Positions 48,094-58,227 of a stretch of DNA of 64,000 bases are shown one piece after another. The notes under the pieces are model-generated. The model did not search any database. It worked only from the letters and a program-made list of their open reading frames with translations, and was not told the origin of the DNA. The position numbers and the translations under genes were made by a program. Position 1 is the stretch's first letter, and every line of letters begins with the position of its first letter. Source of the stretch: Carboxylicivirga linearis (lineage in GTDB: Bacteria > Bacteroidota > Bacteroidia > Bacteroidales > Marinilabiliaceae); the NCBI RefSeq assembly GCF_018271995.1, contig NZ_JAGUCO010000020.1, forward strand, positions 40,775 to 104,774. Reading direction: 5' to 3'.

Positions 48094-49212
48094 ATGAAGA
48101 ATGTTATGAAGACCAATATTTATAAATTTATCATTATCCTGTTATCAGTAGCTTTGTTTTCCTGCGAAGAGGATGCTAATGAAAGCCTGGATTTTTCAGG
48201 AGACACAAGTATTCATTCATTTGTAGTGAATGGAGTAGAGGGTACAATAAATGAAGAGAACTCTACTATTTCTGTAATTCTTCCTTCGGGATCTGATCTG
48301 ACAGGATTATCCCCGGAAATAACTATTGCAAATGGTGCAGAAATAACACCTGGTAGTGGTGAGTCAATTGATTTTGCAGATGCAAATGGTAATTTACTTG
48401 ATGTAACATATACTGTAACAAATACTGATTTATATCAAAAGTATACAGTAAATGTTGATGTTGCCAGAGCTAAGATAACAAGTTTTAAAATTGGATCAGT
48501 AGAAGCTAACATCGATGAGCAAAATAAAACCATTTTGATTTACTTACCTGAGGGTACTGATGTTACCTCATTGATTCCTATTGTAGAATATACAGATGGT
48601 GCTACTATAGCGCCTCAAGCTGGGACTGCAGTTGATTTTACAAATCCTGTAACCTATACTTTGAATTATCTTGGTTCGGTGTTCAATTACGAAGTAACAG
48701 TTATTTTAGGTGAAGCACCTACACCTATATTGGTACTTTACAATGGAGAGGATGTATCTCCAAAATGGGAATCTATTGCAAGTTCAGTCAACAATGGAAC
48801 AGTAAATCCTGTAACCGATGGTATTAATTCAACACCTACCTGTGTTTCACTGCTTCGTACAAACACAGGTACAGATGATGGAGGAAGACCATGGACAAGT
48901 GGAGTGTTATGGAATGCGAATCAGGTAAATGTTGATCCAGCCATTTATGGAAGTATAACAGTTATGGTATTGAAAGATGTAGCAGGAGATGTTCAGCTTG
49001 AAATACAGCAAGCCGGCGAACTTAACAAGGATTGGTTGCATGCTGAATATTCAGCTGATCATGTGGGCGAATGGCAAGAGCTAACATTTGTAATCCCAGA
49101 GGCTCGTACTGCTGTGATAAATAATATTCTTGTGATGCCACATACTCCTGAGACAGGTTTTGAAACACAGACAATGTATTGGGATGAAGTAAAAGCACAT
49201 CCAATAGAGTAA
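48094..49212 (+). CDS. Surface lipoprotein with two DUF5018-like domains
   Basis: 372 residues, in the SusE-like position behind SusD. Lipobox VALFSCEEDANESLD, acidic after the Cys. Two tandem immunoglobulin-like repeats follow: IHSFVVNGVEGTINEENSTI (about 37-125) and ITSFKIGSVEANIDEQNKTI (about 130-208), each ending in an A(E/T)I..G(S/T)..DF motif as in DUF5018. The C-terminal third (about 215-372) is a beta-sandwich of carbohydrate-binding-module type. It is best read as a surface glycan-binding protein holding fructan chains next to SusCD. It has no catalytic motif. Confidence 0.82.
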   Translation: MKNVMKTNIYKFIIILLSVALFSCEEDANESLDFSGDTSIHSFVVNGVEGTINEENSTISVILPSGSDLTGLSPEITIANGAEITPGSGESIDFADANGNLLDVTYTVTNTDLYQKYTVNVDVARAKITSFKIGSVEANIDEQNKTILIYLPEGTDVTSLIPIVEYTDGATIAPQAGTAVDFTNPVTYTLNYLGSVFNYEVTVILGEAPTPILVLYNGEDVSPKWESIASSVNNGTVNPVTDGINSTPTCVSLLRTNTGTDDGGRPWTSGVLWNANQVNVDPAIYGSITVMVLKDVAGDVQLEIQQAGELNKDWLHAEYSADHVGEWQELTFVIPEARTAVINNILVMPHTPETGFETQTMYWDEVKAHPIE

Positions 49213-49264
49213 AAATTGAAATATGCGGATGGGAATATCCCGTCCGCTAATAAAAATACAAGTT

Positions 49265-50851
49265 ATGAAGATTCTACCACTATTATTATTGCAGATAATT
49301 CTATTCTTAAGTTCAAGTTGTTCTAAAGATGGGAGAAATGATAAAGAGGAGGTTCCGATAGTTGTAGACACAACAACAACATGCAGGTCAGTTGTTGAGA
49401 GTGGTGGTTACTCTACATTTTACAAACCTCAGATTGGTTATGTGGGAGATCCAATGCCATATTTTAATCAGGATGATAATAAATATTATTTGTATTATTT
49501 ACAAGATTGGAGAAATGGATCAACAACAGAGCATCCAATCTACAGTACCACAACAATCGATTATAGCACATTTACTGGTTTTAATGAGGCAATACCTACA
49601 GAAACAGCCGATTCTCAGGAAGCGTATTTGGGAACAGGAAGTTTTATAAAGGATTCAGAGGGGAAGTTATATGGTTTTTATACCGGCCACAATGGTAGTT
49701 TATATCCAGCTGAAAAAGTAATGCTGGCCACTTCAACTGATATGAAGACCTTTACAAAGGTTCCTTCATTTACTTTTGAAGCTCCGGATGGATATGATAA
49801 AAATAATTTCCGTGATCCATGCGTGTATTATGATCCAACAAGATCTGCCTATGTAATGTTGGTCACCTCCATAAAGGATGGTAAAGGTGTATTAGTCCGA
49901 TATTCTTCATCAGATCTTGAAAATTGGGATTTAATTTCACCACTTACTGATTTTAATTCTGATGCTGAAATTCTGGAGTGTCCCGATATTTTTAAAATGG
50001 GAGATAAATGGTATTTGGTATTCTCACGAATTAACAGGGATGAACACAGAAAAACATTCTACAGAGTATCAGATAGTCCTGATGGCCCTTGGGTACGTTG
50101 TGAAGATGCAAGCGGTCACCATGAAACTATAGACGGATTGTATTTCTATGCCGGAAAAACAGCTTCTAATGGTATTGATCGTTATATCTCAGGATGGTGT
50201 TCAACAGGTCAGGAAGTAAATGGTAATAACGAATTGGATTGGGCAGGAAGTTTAATAACCCATAAACTGGTTCAACAATCCAGTGGAAAGTTATATCCAA
50301 TGATACCAGATGAGGTGGATAATAAATTTAACACGCAGACTCCATATTCAATGTTAAAGTCTCAAGGTGATGTAACTGAAGATGATGGAGCCTATGTATT
50401 GAATTATATTGATGAAAGATCTTACGCTTTATTTAATAGAAATACTGTTCCTGTAAAGATTGAATTAACCATTGATGCATCACAGTCTAATAGTTTTGGT
50501 TTTTCTTTTGGTGCATGTAATGATTTATCTGAAGTTTATTCTGTTGCTTTTGATCTGACTTCTACCAACAGATGGTCTATGCCATCTCTGTTTTTAAATA
50601 AAGAGTCAAATTATTCAACAGGTTCATATACAACCGAATTAAATTTTACTCCCCTTATTGTTCCGGATGATAAGGTTTTCGATATAAAGATTGTCATTGA
50701 AAAGTCAATTTGTGTGGTTTATGTAAATGATAACGTAGCTTTTACCAACCGTATTTACAAAATGGATAAGAATCCATGGACCATTTTTGTAGATGAAGGT
50801 ATAATAGACATTTCAAAACTTTCTGTATACAAAATAGGAGATAAGTTATAA
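49265..50851 (+). CDS. Divergent GH32-family lipoprotein
   Basis: 528 residues from the ATG giving MKILPLLLLQ; the longer frame would start upstream of the signal peptide. Lipobox LFLSSSCSKDG. A five-bladed GH32-type propeller is shown by the retained RDP motif (NNFRDPCVYY) and acid/base motif ECPD (ILECPDIF). The usual nucleophile motif WMNDPNG is replaced by YVGDPMPYF, keeping only the Asp-Pro. A C-terminal beta-sandwich follows. It could be an exo-acting fructosidase with an altered subsite or mainly a binding protein. It lies between the DUF5018 lipoprotein and the secreted binding protein. Confidence 0.82.
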   Translation: MKILPLLLLQIILFLSSSCSKDGRNDKEEVPIVVDTTTTCRSVVESGGYSTFYKPQIGYVGDPMPYFNQDDNKYYLYYLQDWRNGSTTEHPIYSTTTIDYSTFTGFNEAIPTETADSQEAYLGTGSFIKDSEGKLYGFYTGHNGSLYPAEKVMLATSTDMKTFTKVPSFTFEAPDGYDKNNFRDPCVYYDPTRSAYVMLVTSIKDGKGVLVRYSSSDLENWDLISPLTDFNSDAEILECPDIFKMGDKWYLVFSRINRDEHRKTFYRVSDSPDGPWVRCEDASGHHETIDGLYFYAGKTASNGIDRYISGWCSTGQEVNGNNELDWAGSLITHKLVQQSSGKLYPMIPDEVDNKFNTQTPYSMLKSQGDVTEDDGAYVLNYIDERSYALFNRNTVPVKIELTIDASQSNSFGFSFGACNDLSEVYSVAFDLTSTNRWSMPSLFLNKESNYSTGSYTTELNFTPLIVPDDKVFDIKIVIEKSICVVYVNDNVAFTNRIYKMDKNPWTIFVDEGIIDISKLSVYKIGDKL

Positions 50852-50910
50852 GTATAAATAAGTAGCTAGCTAACATTAATATCTATGTTTAATTTTTTAA
50901 GTAAAGAAAA

Positions 50911-51606
50911 ATGAAAAATCTAATATTTACTCTTGTATTCATTGTTTTAAGTATTGTTGTCAATGCACAACCCCATAATGTCACCATTTCAATAGATATG
51001 ACATCCTATGCAGGTTCTGATTACGAGGCTGTAGTAATGGGAGGTGGAATTAATTCGTGGAATGGAGCGCTTACTTTAACAAATGAGCCTGGAACAAATA
51101 TCTGGTCAACAACAGTTCAAAAGGAAGGCTGGATTGATTACCGGTTTGAAGTTACTGGAGGTGTAGTGGGATGGAATTGCGAATTTCGTAATGAAGCTAA
51201 TGGAGAAGAAGGAACAGGAACAGGATCTTGTTTTACAAATCCATGGGACGGTACTCAAACAAACGTGCATTGGTTCGAAGTTACAGAAGATATAGTACTG
51301 CCAACTATTAGCTGGGAATCTTGCGAATGTATTAGTTGTACACCTACAAGTGCTAAATCTATGGAAATAGATAATGCTGAGATCTTTGTTAATCGATCAA
51401 ATGTATTAATAATAAAAGGATTGGAAACAGGAGCTGTGACTGTGAGGATCTATGATATTCAGGGTAATCTGAAAGTCATTGAGACAATTGAGGGTGTTGG
51501 AAATGAGCTAAGTATGGATGAGCCTCAAAACTTATGTAGTGGATTATATATTATTAAAGTTGAAACAGAAAAGGGTAATATCATTAAAAAAATAATGATA
51601 CACTAG
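50911..51606 (+). CDS. Secreted binding-like protein with T9SS sorting domain
   Basis: 231 residues. Signal peptide to SIVVNAQ. The N-terminal half (about 20-130) is a beta-sandwich (VTISIDMTSYAGSDYEAVVM, GGGINSWNGALTLTNEPGTN) recalling starch/fructan-binding CBM20 or CBM48-type modules. The C-terminal 75 residues form a type IX secretion (Por) sorting domain: AEIFVNRSNVLIIKGLETGA, VRIYDIQGN, LCSGLYIIKVETEKGN and IIKKIMIH. Such domains are removed as the protein is exported through the type IX system and attached to the surface. It is unusual for a Sus-type locus, which mostly uses lipoproteins. Ligand binding is inferred. Confidence 0.75.
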   Translation: MKNLIFTLVFIVLSIVVNAQPHNVTISIDMTSYAGSDYEAVVMGGGINSWNGALTLTNEPGTNIWSTTVQKEGWIDYRFEVTGGVVGWNCEFRNEANGEEGTGTGSCFTNPWDGTQTNVHWFEVTEDIVLPTISWESCECISCTPTSAKSMEIDNAEIFVNRSNVLIIKGLETGAVTVRIYDIQGNLKVIETIEGVGNELSMDEPQNLCSGLYIIKVETEKGNIIKKIMIH

Positions 51607-51693
51607 AATTTACTCAAGTGTAATATTCGCTCTCAAAGTTTTTTGTTACGGAAGTTTTAGGTTTTGATGATGATTCCTTTAAATCAATTTAAT

Positions 51694-51728
51694 AACCTGA
51701 ATTCAAATCACATCTTTGAATTCAGGTT
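51694..51728. terminator. Perfect 14-bp inverted repeat after the T9SS gene
   Basis: AACCTGAATTCAAA (51694-51707) and TTTGAATTCAGGTT (51715-51728), seven-base loop, about 90 bases past the stop. There is no strong T-run, so it may end transcription, pause it, or act as an operator for the GH32 gene that starts 46 bases later. Confidence 0.55.
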
Positions 51729-51773
51729 ATATAGATAGTGTTTTAGTTTAAGTAAAAGATAAAATGTTGAGAA

Positions 51774-53351
51774 ATGATTATTAAAAATGAATTAGCCAGA
51801 ATAGGCTTATTATTATTTACGATTCTATTATTTAGCTGTAATGATAATAAGTCTTCAGGTGTACCAACAGCAAACGAGAAGTATAGACCACAATTTCATT
51901 TTACACCTCAGGCTAATTGGATGAATGACCCCAATGGAATGGTTTATTATGAAGGAGAATATCATTTGTTTTACCAGTATTATCCGGATAGTACCGTTTG
52001 GGGACCAATGCATTGGGGACATGCTGTGAGTAAGGATTTAATTCATTGGGAACATCTTCCTATAGCTTTATATCCCGATTCACTTGGATATATTTACTCA
52101 GGAAGTGCAGTGATTGACTGGGAAAATACAACCGGGTTTGGATCAAAAGAGAATCCGCCAATGGTGGCTATCTATACCTATCATAATATGGAGGCAGAAA
52201 GAGCCGGCGCTAATAACTTCGAAACTCAAGCACTTGCATATAGTTTAGATAAAGGACGAACCTGGAAGAAGTATAAAAACAATCCTGTTTTACCCAATCC
52301 GGAGTTAAAACATTTTAGAGATCCTAAAGTTATCTGGCATGAGGAATCAGAACAATGGATTATGATATTAGCTGCTGGCGACCGGGTAAAATTTTATGCT
52401 TCAAAAGATTTGAAATTGTGGTCTTTTAAAAGTGACTTTATGAGAGATACAGTTGCTCAAGGAGGTGGATGGGAATGTCCGGACTTATTTCCGTTAAAAC
52501 TTGAAGGAAGCGATATAACTAAATGGATAATATTGGTGAGTATCAATCCCGGAGGACCTAATGGAGGATCTGCTACGCAGTATTTTGTAGGAGATTTTGA
52601 TGGCAGTTCTTTTCAACCTGATGTGGACACAGCTAAATGGTTAGATTGGGGAATGGATAATTATGCAGGCGTGACCTGGTCTGACATACCTGAAGAAGAC
52701 GGGCGACGATTGTTTATTGGGTGGATGAGTAACTGGCAATACGCACAGGAAGTACCTACAGAAAGTTGGAGAAGTGCAATGACCTTGCCCAGAGAGTTGA
52801 AATTAGTACAAGAGAAGGATGATATTATTATAGTCTCCAATCCGATTAAGGAATTTAATGTGCTTAAAGAACAACATCAAATGGATTACGAAACCTTATT
52901 GTCTGGTGAAGTTCCTATTGATATAAAAGAGTTGGATTTGAATAGCTGTGAATTAAACTTTGTCTTCGAGCCGCAAGAAGCATCTCAAAATGGACATACT
53001 ACAGCATTTGGACTGCTTCTAAGAAATGACGAGGAAGAAGAATTAAAGTTGGGATATAATATGTTGTCAAAGAAATTCTTTATGGATCGTACCAATGTTT
53101 GTAAAGCCTTTTCAAACCCTCAATACCTGAGCCTGATTACGGGTGATTATACCATTCAGAAGCAGGTTAAAATGAAAATTATTATCGATGCTTCTTCTAT
53201 TGAGGTTTTTGTAGATGATGGGAAATTTGTAATGACGAACACTATCTTTCCTCAAGATCCCTTTAACCAGTTGTCATTGTTCTCAAGTCTTGGAAGTGTT
53301 AAAATTCGGGAGGCAGAATTTTTTAATATTAAAAATAATAAGACGAAATAA
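51774..53351 (+). CDS. GH32 fructan hydrolase lipoprotein
   Basis: Glycoside hydrolase family 32 enzyme that splits beta-fructosidic bonds (levan, inulin or sucrose). 525 residues. Lipobox ILLFSCNDN (Cys22). Catalytic set complete: WMNDPNG with nucleophile Asp52, FRDPKV with Asp183 stabilising the transition state, WECPD with acid/base Glu234. A C-terminal GH32C beta-sandwich follows, with IIIDASSIEVFVDDGK as its signature. Exo- or endo-action and bond type (2,1 or 2,6) cannot be read from sequence alone. A terminator lies just after it. Confidence 0.96.
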   Translation: MIIKNELARIGLLLFTILLFSCNDNKSSGVPTANEKYRPQFHFTPQANWMNDPNGMVYYEGEYHLFYQYYPDSTVWGPMHWGHAVSKDLIHWEHLPIALYPDSLGYIYSGSAVIDWENTTGFGSKENPPMVAIYTYHNMEAERAGANNFETQALAYSLDKGRTWKKYKNNPVLPNPELKHFRDPKVIWHEESEQWIMILAAGDRVKFYASKDLKLWSFKSDFMRDTVAQGGGWECPDLFPLKLEGSDITKWIILVSINPGGPNGGSATQYFVGDFDGSSFQPDVDTAKWLDWGMDNYAGVTWSDIPEEDGRRLFIGWMSNWQYAQEVPTESWRSAMTLPRELKLVQEKDDIIIVSNPIKEFNVLKEQHQMDYETLLSGEVPIDIKELDLNSCELNFVFEPQEASQNGHTTAFGLLLRNDEEEELKLGYNMLSKKFFMDRTNVCKAFSNPQYLSLITGDYTIQKQVKMKIIIDASSIEVFVDDGKFVMTNTIFPQDPFNQLSLFSSLGSVKIREAEFFNIKNNKTK

Positions 53352-53376
53352 AAATGAAATAAATAGTTGTGTAAAG

Positions 53377-53408
53377 TGCAGTAAGGGTTTCTTGCTGCAT
53401 TTTTTTTA
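53377..53408 (+). terminator. Rho-independent terminator after GH32
   Basis: Hairpin TGCAGTAAG / CTTGCTGCA (one G-T pair) followed by eight T residues. It separates the structural fructan genes from the regulator. Confidence 0.88.
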
Positions 53409-53493
53409 TATTAGATGACGTTTAGTAAAAGAACCTGTTGATGCCCTTAGTAAATAATGTATTTCAATTTTTTAATGGTTTAAACTACCTGGT

Positions 53494-56250
53494 ATGGATA
53501 CATTAAAATATAAAAGTATCTTTCTTGTAATTGCTTTATTGTTCTCTTTGTCAATATATGCAAATCAGGAATATTTGATTGGTTTTTCTCAATGTTCTTC
53601 TGGTGATTGGCGCGCCCAAATGGAAAGTGAAATGTATCGCGAATTGATATTTCACAACGATATGGAGATGATCATTAAGAATGCAGAAGATGATGCTGAG
53701 CTCCAAATTAGACAAATAAGAGAATTAGTAGCTGCAGGAATTGATTTATTGATAGTAGCTCCCATAGAAATTGATGCAATTGAACCTCTGGTGGAAGAAG
53801 TTTATCAAAGTGGGCTTCCGGTAATTTTGATTGATAGAAAAACCAATTCAGACAATTACACGGCTTATGTGGGTGGTGATAATGTGCTAATAGGAAATAC
53901 CGCAGGGACTTATCTGGCGGATAAATTAAAAAGGGAAGGGAATATTATTGAGATATTAGGTTCGCTAAATTCATCACCGGCTATTGAAAGGATGGTTGGA
54001 TTTGAAACGGTAATTTCTAAATATCCTCACCTAAAAATTATAGATAAAGTATATTCCAATTGGAACAACAAGGTGGTACTTGATAGTTTGCCATCTAAAC
54101 TACAAAGTAATTCAAAAATTAGTGCAATTTATGCGCATACCGATTTTTTGGCTGCTGCAGCAAGTGAAGTAGTCAGGCAGGTTATGCCTGATAATGATAT
54201 TGTTATTGTAGGAATTGATGGTTCACCGGAAGCGGGTGGAGGAATTGAATTGGTTGAAAAGAATGTAATAGATGCCACACTTATATATCCAACTGGAGGT
54301 AAGGAAGCTATTGTATTGGCATCAAAAATACTTTCAAAACAGCTATTTAATAAAAATAATTTATTACAAACAACGCTAATTAATAATCAAAATGTTAAAA
54401 TAACCCGTCTTCAGTATAATACCATTCAAAATCTTCAGAATGACATTGTCCGATCTAAAGATATGTTAGATTTATTAGGAGGACGATACAAGACTCAACG
54501 CCTATTACTTTTTGTATTACTTTTTTCCCTGGTTTTAGTTATCGTTTTAATTATATTACTCTTCATTGCTCTGAAGAATAAGAATATAGCTAATTATAGA
54601 TTAGAAAAGCAAAAAGAGTCTATCTCAAAGCAGAATGTTGATCTTAAACAGATGTCTGAACAATTAGAGGAAGTAACACAATCAAGATTGAGTTTTTATA
54701 CCAATATCTCTCATGAATTCAGAACTCCTTTAACTTTGATAATAGGACCATTAGAGAGTTTGATTACTAAAACAGATGCAAAATCGGAATTAAATAAAGA
54801 ACTTTCAATTATATACAGGAATGCAGTTCGCTTGTTACGTCTGGTTAATCAGTTAATGGATTTCAGGAAGATTGAAAACCGTAAAATGCAATTGAAGGCA
54901 GGGGTGTATGTATTGCTGGACTTTATGAAGGGAATTAAGGAATGTTTTTCAGATGTACTAAAGCAGAAACAAATTAGCTTGGAAATTACTTGTTATGATC
55001 CAAAAATAAAAGTGTGGTTCGACTGGGATAAGATGGATAAAGTCATGTTCAATCTTCTTTCAAATGCGATAAAAGTTTCACAAAAAAATGAACGCATTCA
55101 GATTATTATTACTGGTGAGGAAGATATGGTCAAAATAGAAGTTAAAGACCATGGAGAGGGAATTCCTACCAATGAATTAGAAAAGATATTTGATCGGTTT
55201 TATCAGGTAAATAAAAGTAACTCCTATGACGGTTCAGGAATAGGTTTGTCATTGACTAAAGAGTTAATTCTATTGCATAAGGGTGAAATTAAAGTACAAA
55301 GTGAGTTAAATGTTGGCACTTCATTTATAATAAAACTGCCATTAGGAAATACTCATTTAAAAGAGGAAGAAATGATTTCAATAAATATGCAAAAACAGAA
55401 TTTTATTTCGCCGGTTTATGCAGATTTTCAGGAAACGAATACAATAGAAGATCATATTAGAACAGAAAAAACATTAGATCTGCTCAATGAAGAGAAAGCA
55501 GTATTGCTCATCGTCGAAGACGAACCTGATGTGAGAAATTACATTAAAACTTGCTTTGATTTAAATCATTATATCATATTAGAAGCAGAACACGGTGTTG
55601 AAGCTCTCCAGATAATTGAAGAAGAGGGCCCGGATATTATTATTAGTGATGTGATGATGCCCAAAATGGATGGACTGGAACTTACCAGAAAAGTGAAGAG
55701 TGATTTAAGGTTTTGCCATATCCCAATAGTGCTTCTTACAGCCAAATCATCTCTTGAACATTTGTTGGAAGGGTTGGAAGAAGGTGCTGATAGTTATATT
55801 CCTAAACCATTTAATAAGCAGCATCTGATTTTAAGAGTAAGGAAACTAATTGATGCCCAGAGAAAAATTCAAGAAAAATATCAGGCGACTTTAATTAATC
55901 CCAAGGAAGATAAAGGAATTAGCAAAATAGATAGGAGGTTGCTTCAGAGGATAAGTGATTTAGTATTGGATAATGAATATAGTGAAAAAGTAAATGTTGA
56001 AGATTTAAGCAGCGAATTGGGCTTGTCAAGGGTTCATTTATATCGAAAAATTAAAAAAATTACCGGACTGTCGGTCAGTGAATTTATAACCCAGATAAAG
56101 TTAAAGCAGGCTATGGTATTATTAAGGCGTAGTGAAAAGGCAATCTCAGAAATTGCCTATCAGGTTGGATTTTCGTCTCCGTCATATTTTACGAAATGTT
56201 TTAAGGAACAATTTAAAATGTCACCTACTGAATTTAGAGATAATTTATAA
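53494..56250 (+). CDS. Hybrid two-component regulator with sugar-binding sensor
   Basis: Single-chain sensor and DNA-binding regulator, 918 residues. Signal peptide (about 1-23); periplasmic type-1 sugar-binding domain (about 26-320: YLIGFSQCSSGDWRAQMESE, IVAPIEIDAIEPLV, VGIDGSPEAGGGIEL); one helix (about 335-358); coiled coil; HisKA with phospho-His in SHEFRTPLTL; HATPase with GSGIGLSLTKEL; receiver with LLIVEDEPDVR, Asp in IIISDVMMPKMDG and Lys in IPKPFNKQH; C-terminal AraC domain (LSELGLSRVHLYRKIKKITG). The order and PBP sensor match the fructose-sensing BT1754 type of Bacteroides, supporting fructose as the inducer and the fructan operon as target. Confidence 0.94.
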   Translation: MDTLKYKSIFLVIALLFSLSIYANQEYLIGFSQCSSGDWRAQMESEMYRELIFHNDMEMIIKNAEDDAELQIRQIRELVAAGIDLLIVAPIEIDAIEPLVEEVYQSGLPVILIDRKTNSDNYTAYVGGDNVLIGNTAGTYLADKLKREGNIIEILGSLNSSPAIERMVGFETVISKYPHLKIIDKVYSNWNNKVVLDSLPSKLQSNSKISAIYAHTDFLAAAASEVVRQVMPDNDIVIVGIDGSPEAGGGIELVEKNVIDATLIYPTGGKEAIVLASKILSKQLFNKNNLLQTTLINNQNVKITRLQYNTIQNLQNDIVRSKDMLDLLGGRYKTQRLLLFVLLFSLVLVIVLIILLFIALKNKNIANYRLEKQKESISKQNVDLKQMSEQLEEVTQSRLSFYTNISHEFRTPLTLIIGPLESLITKTDAKSELNKELSIIYRNAVRLLRLVNQLMDFRKIENRKMQLKAGVYVLLDFMKGIKECFSDVLKQKQISLEITCYDPKIKVWFDWDKMDKVMFNLLSNAIKVSQKNERIQIIITGEEDMVKIEVKDHGEGIPTNELEKIFDRFYQVNKSNSYDGSGIGLSLTKELILLHKGEIKVQSELNVGTSFIIKLPLGNTHLKEEEMISINMQKQNFISPVYADFQETNTIEDHIRTEKTLDLLNEEKAVLLIVEDEPDVRNYIKTCFDLNHYIILEAEHGVEALQIIEEEGPDIIISDVMMPKMDGLELTRKVKSDLRFCHIPIVLLTAKSSLEHLLEGLEEGADSYIPKPFNKQHLILRVRKLIDAQRKIQEKYQATLINPKEDKGISKIDRRLLQRISDLVLDNEYSEKVNVEDLSSELGLSRVHLYRKIKKITGLSVSEFITQIKLKQAMVLLRRSEKAISEIAYQVGFSSPSYFTKCFKEQFKMSPTEFRDNL

Positions 56251-56568
56251 GGCGAAATTAACAGAGGTGTTAATTTTATTTCTTATAATTTAGATATTGC
56301 TTTTAGATTTTGAACTAAATAAGAAGCAGTCTCATACTACCCATATTTTTAATAAGTTATTTCAAGTAGAATTATTTATTGTGAAAATATTCCCGAAAAT
56401 TACATGTAATGAGTTTTAATCCTATGTAATATTTTAGATGTTCCAGTCCCTATAATTATCGAACTGAGAAAATAAAGCAGCTTGAAAATGTTTAATTTAT
56501 TATTGTCATTAATACTGTGTGAATATTCTTTACTGGTTTTACACCAGTTTCAAAATTTGTTCTAGCTA

Positions 56569-56614
56569 AATCCCCTAAAGAGGTACGATTACTGTCGTAC
56601 TTCTTTGGGGGATT
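56569..56614. terminator. Long hairpin after the hybrid regulator
   Basis: Arms AATCCCCTAAAGAGGTACGA (56569-56588) and TCGTACTTCTTTGGGGGATT (56595-56614), a 20-bp stem with two imperfections. It sits between the convergent regulator and DNRLRE genes, 319 bases past the regulator stop. A smaller hairpin, ACTGGTTTTACACCAGT, lies at 56532-56548. No gene is seen in 56251-56746. Confidence 0.6.
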
Positions 56615-56746
56615 GATACTAATCAGGGTGGATGGAAAAAATGAAGTTTAGGTTACAACTTGTCGATTGTCGGGTTTGATAAGCAACATTTGAGACTCCA
56701 TATGAAATCAATTACTCGCTTCTGTTGAGATCAACCAGTGTATTTA

Positions 56747-57403
56747 CTATTCTGTAATCGAGTAATACACGTCCAATTTAGGTCGAATGGTCTCATTAGG
56801 ATTATCACTGGATGCAATCAGCAATAACTTGTATACCACTTCATTCTCCAGTTTAAGCATTAAACCATGTCTATTATCCTTGTTCTCAAATAAATCAATA
56901 ATTAGGTCGGTTAATTTAATATCTGTAAAATCCTGTGTTGGTAATGATGCACTTGAAACGTTTACCTGATTAACTTCGGTAGTGTTTGGTTGAGTGTTCC
57001 AGGTAATAGTTGATTCATCCCAGTCGGACGTAATTCGTTGAATCATGAAACTATTGTCTCCTTTATGTTCAGTTCCATAGTTAGAATCATCATCGAAATA
57101 CAAAGACAAGAAAGCACTGTCTATTTGTGCTTCTTGAGGAATAGCCGATAAATCAAAATCGATCGCTACCCTGTTTATATTTGTACCGCCATTCTGGGTC
57201 CAGGCATAAAGATGAATGTCTTTTAGATCACCGTAATTATTATCTGGCTTTATTTTACTAAAAACAGCATCCTTACCAGTTTCACCATCAGGTTGCAAAT
57301 TCAATACAAGGTGTTTTTCTGTTGGTGTAGAATCTTCTTTTTGACATGCTGTTATACCTCCCAAAGTGATGGCAGCAATCAAAATAAATTTCATTTTTTT
57401 CAT
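56747..57403 (-). CDS. DNRLRE-domain lipoprotein
   Basis: 218 residues. Signal peptide with lipobox GGITACQKEDS (Cys20), so lipid-anchored. The remainder is a single beta-sandwich domain of the DNRLRE type: VAIDFDLSAIPQEAQIDSAF, LSLYFDDDS, SDWDESTITWNTQPNTT and a closing RPKLDVYYSITE. Such domains appear in surface adhesins and glycan-active proteins, often as accessory modules, and rarely stand alone. It is transcribed opposite to the fructan genes at the far end of the element. Its relation to fructan is unknown. Confidence 0.82.
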   Translation of the reverse strand: MKKMKFILIAAITLGGITACQKEDSTPTEKHLVLNLQPDGETGKDAVFSKIKPDNNYGDLKDIHLYAWTQNGGTNINRVAIDFDLSAIPQEAQIDSAFLSLYFDDDSNYGTEHKGDNSFMIQRITSDWDESTITWNTQPNTTEVNQVNVSSASLPTQDFTDIKLTDLIIDLFENKDNRHGLMLKLENEVVYKLLLIASSDNPNETIRPKLDVYYSITE

Positions 57404-58227
57404 GTGTAATTTGTAAAGTTTAAAATATTTATTCTGTCGTTATAATAATTCTTCTAAATACTAATAGGAAAGTGTCTCGCTTCATATGATTTCATAACCA
57501 ATTGAGTTGACCCAAAGTTAACTAAGTTGTCTGGACGATCAAAACAACCACTTTTTATTCCTGCGTGGAAAGCGTTGTCATTTTTTTTAGACAAGTGTTT
57601 TTTCAAGAAATTCAAGAGGGATATAAAAATACTTTATAACAGCCTAAGGTATATGAAGTGAAGAAGCTCTCAGGTTGTGAATTGTTTGGATTTTATCGAA
57701 TTAACTCTATGTTTAAAATTTCAAAATGACGAAGTCCTCAAACCCTTACTAAATAATACATAGATACCATTAAAATCTCACAGAAGTAAAGATCACACCA
57801 TTATTGGCCAACTTGTCACTATTTGAATCTGCCTTAGTAAAAAGGAAAAGAGCTATGATTTATTTTTTACAGATTATAAATGGGAAAGAATCTGTAACGG
57901 AAAAAGTGATGATAATTAATTGATTGTCAAATATGTAATGCGTTAAGAAATCAAATTTTAATTGCTGTATCTCATATAAACTGGGTTTATCATGTTAATC
58001 AATAAAATACTTAGCCTTATACAGTCTGTATTTAATGGTCGATCAAAGTGAAACAATTTCTTTAATCATTTAATAGACCTAAGATATTCCTGTTTATTTG
58101 ATATGGATATAATTGATTAGAGTAAATGTTTTGATGCTATTTTTTTAGAAATGTTTTAGTGTCATTTATTGCATATGATTTTAATATTTTGTATTATTGA
58201 ATTGGTAAACAATGGTTTACGAGAGTG
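57404..58227. other. Gene-free end of the integrative element
   Basis: About 0.8 kb of AT-rich DNA with no open frame worth calling and no RNA gene recognised. It lies between the DNRLRE start and the motifs near attR. Low coding content next to an element end is common. Confidence 0.6.
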
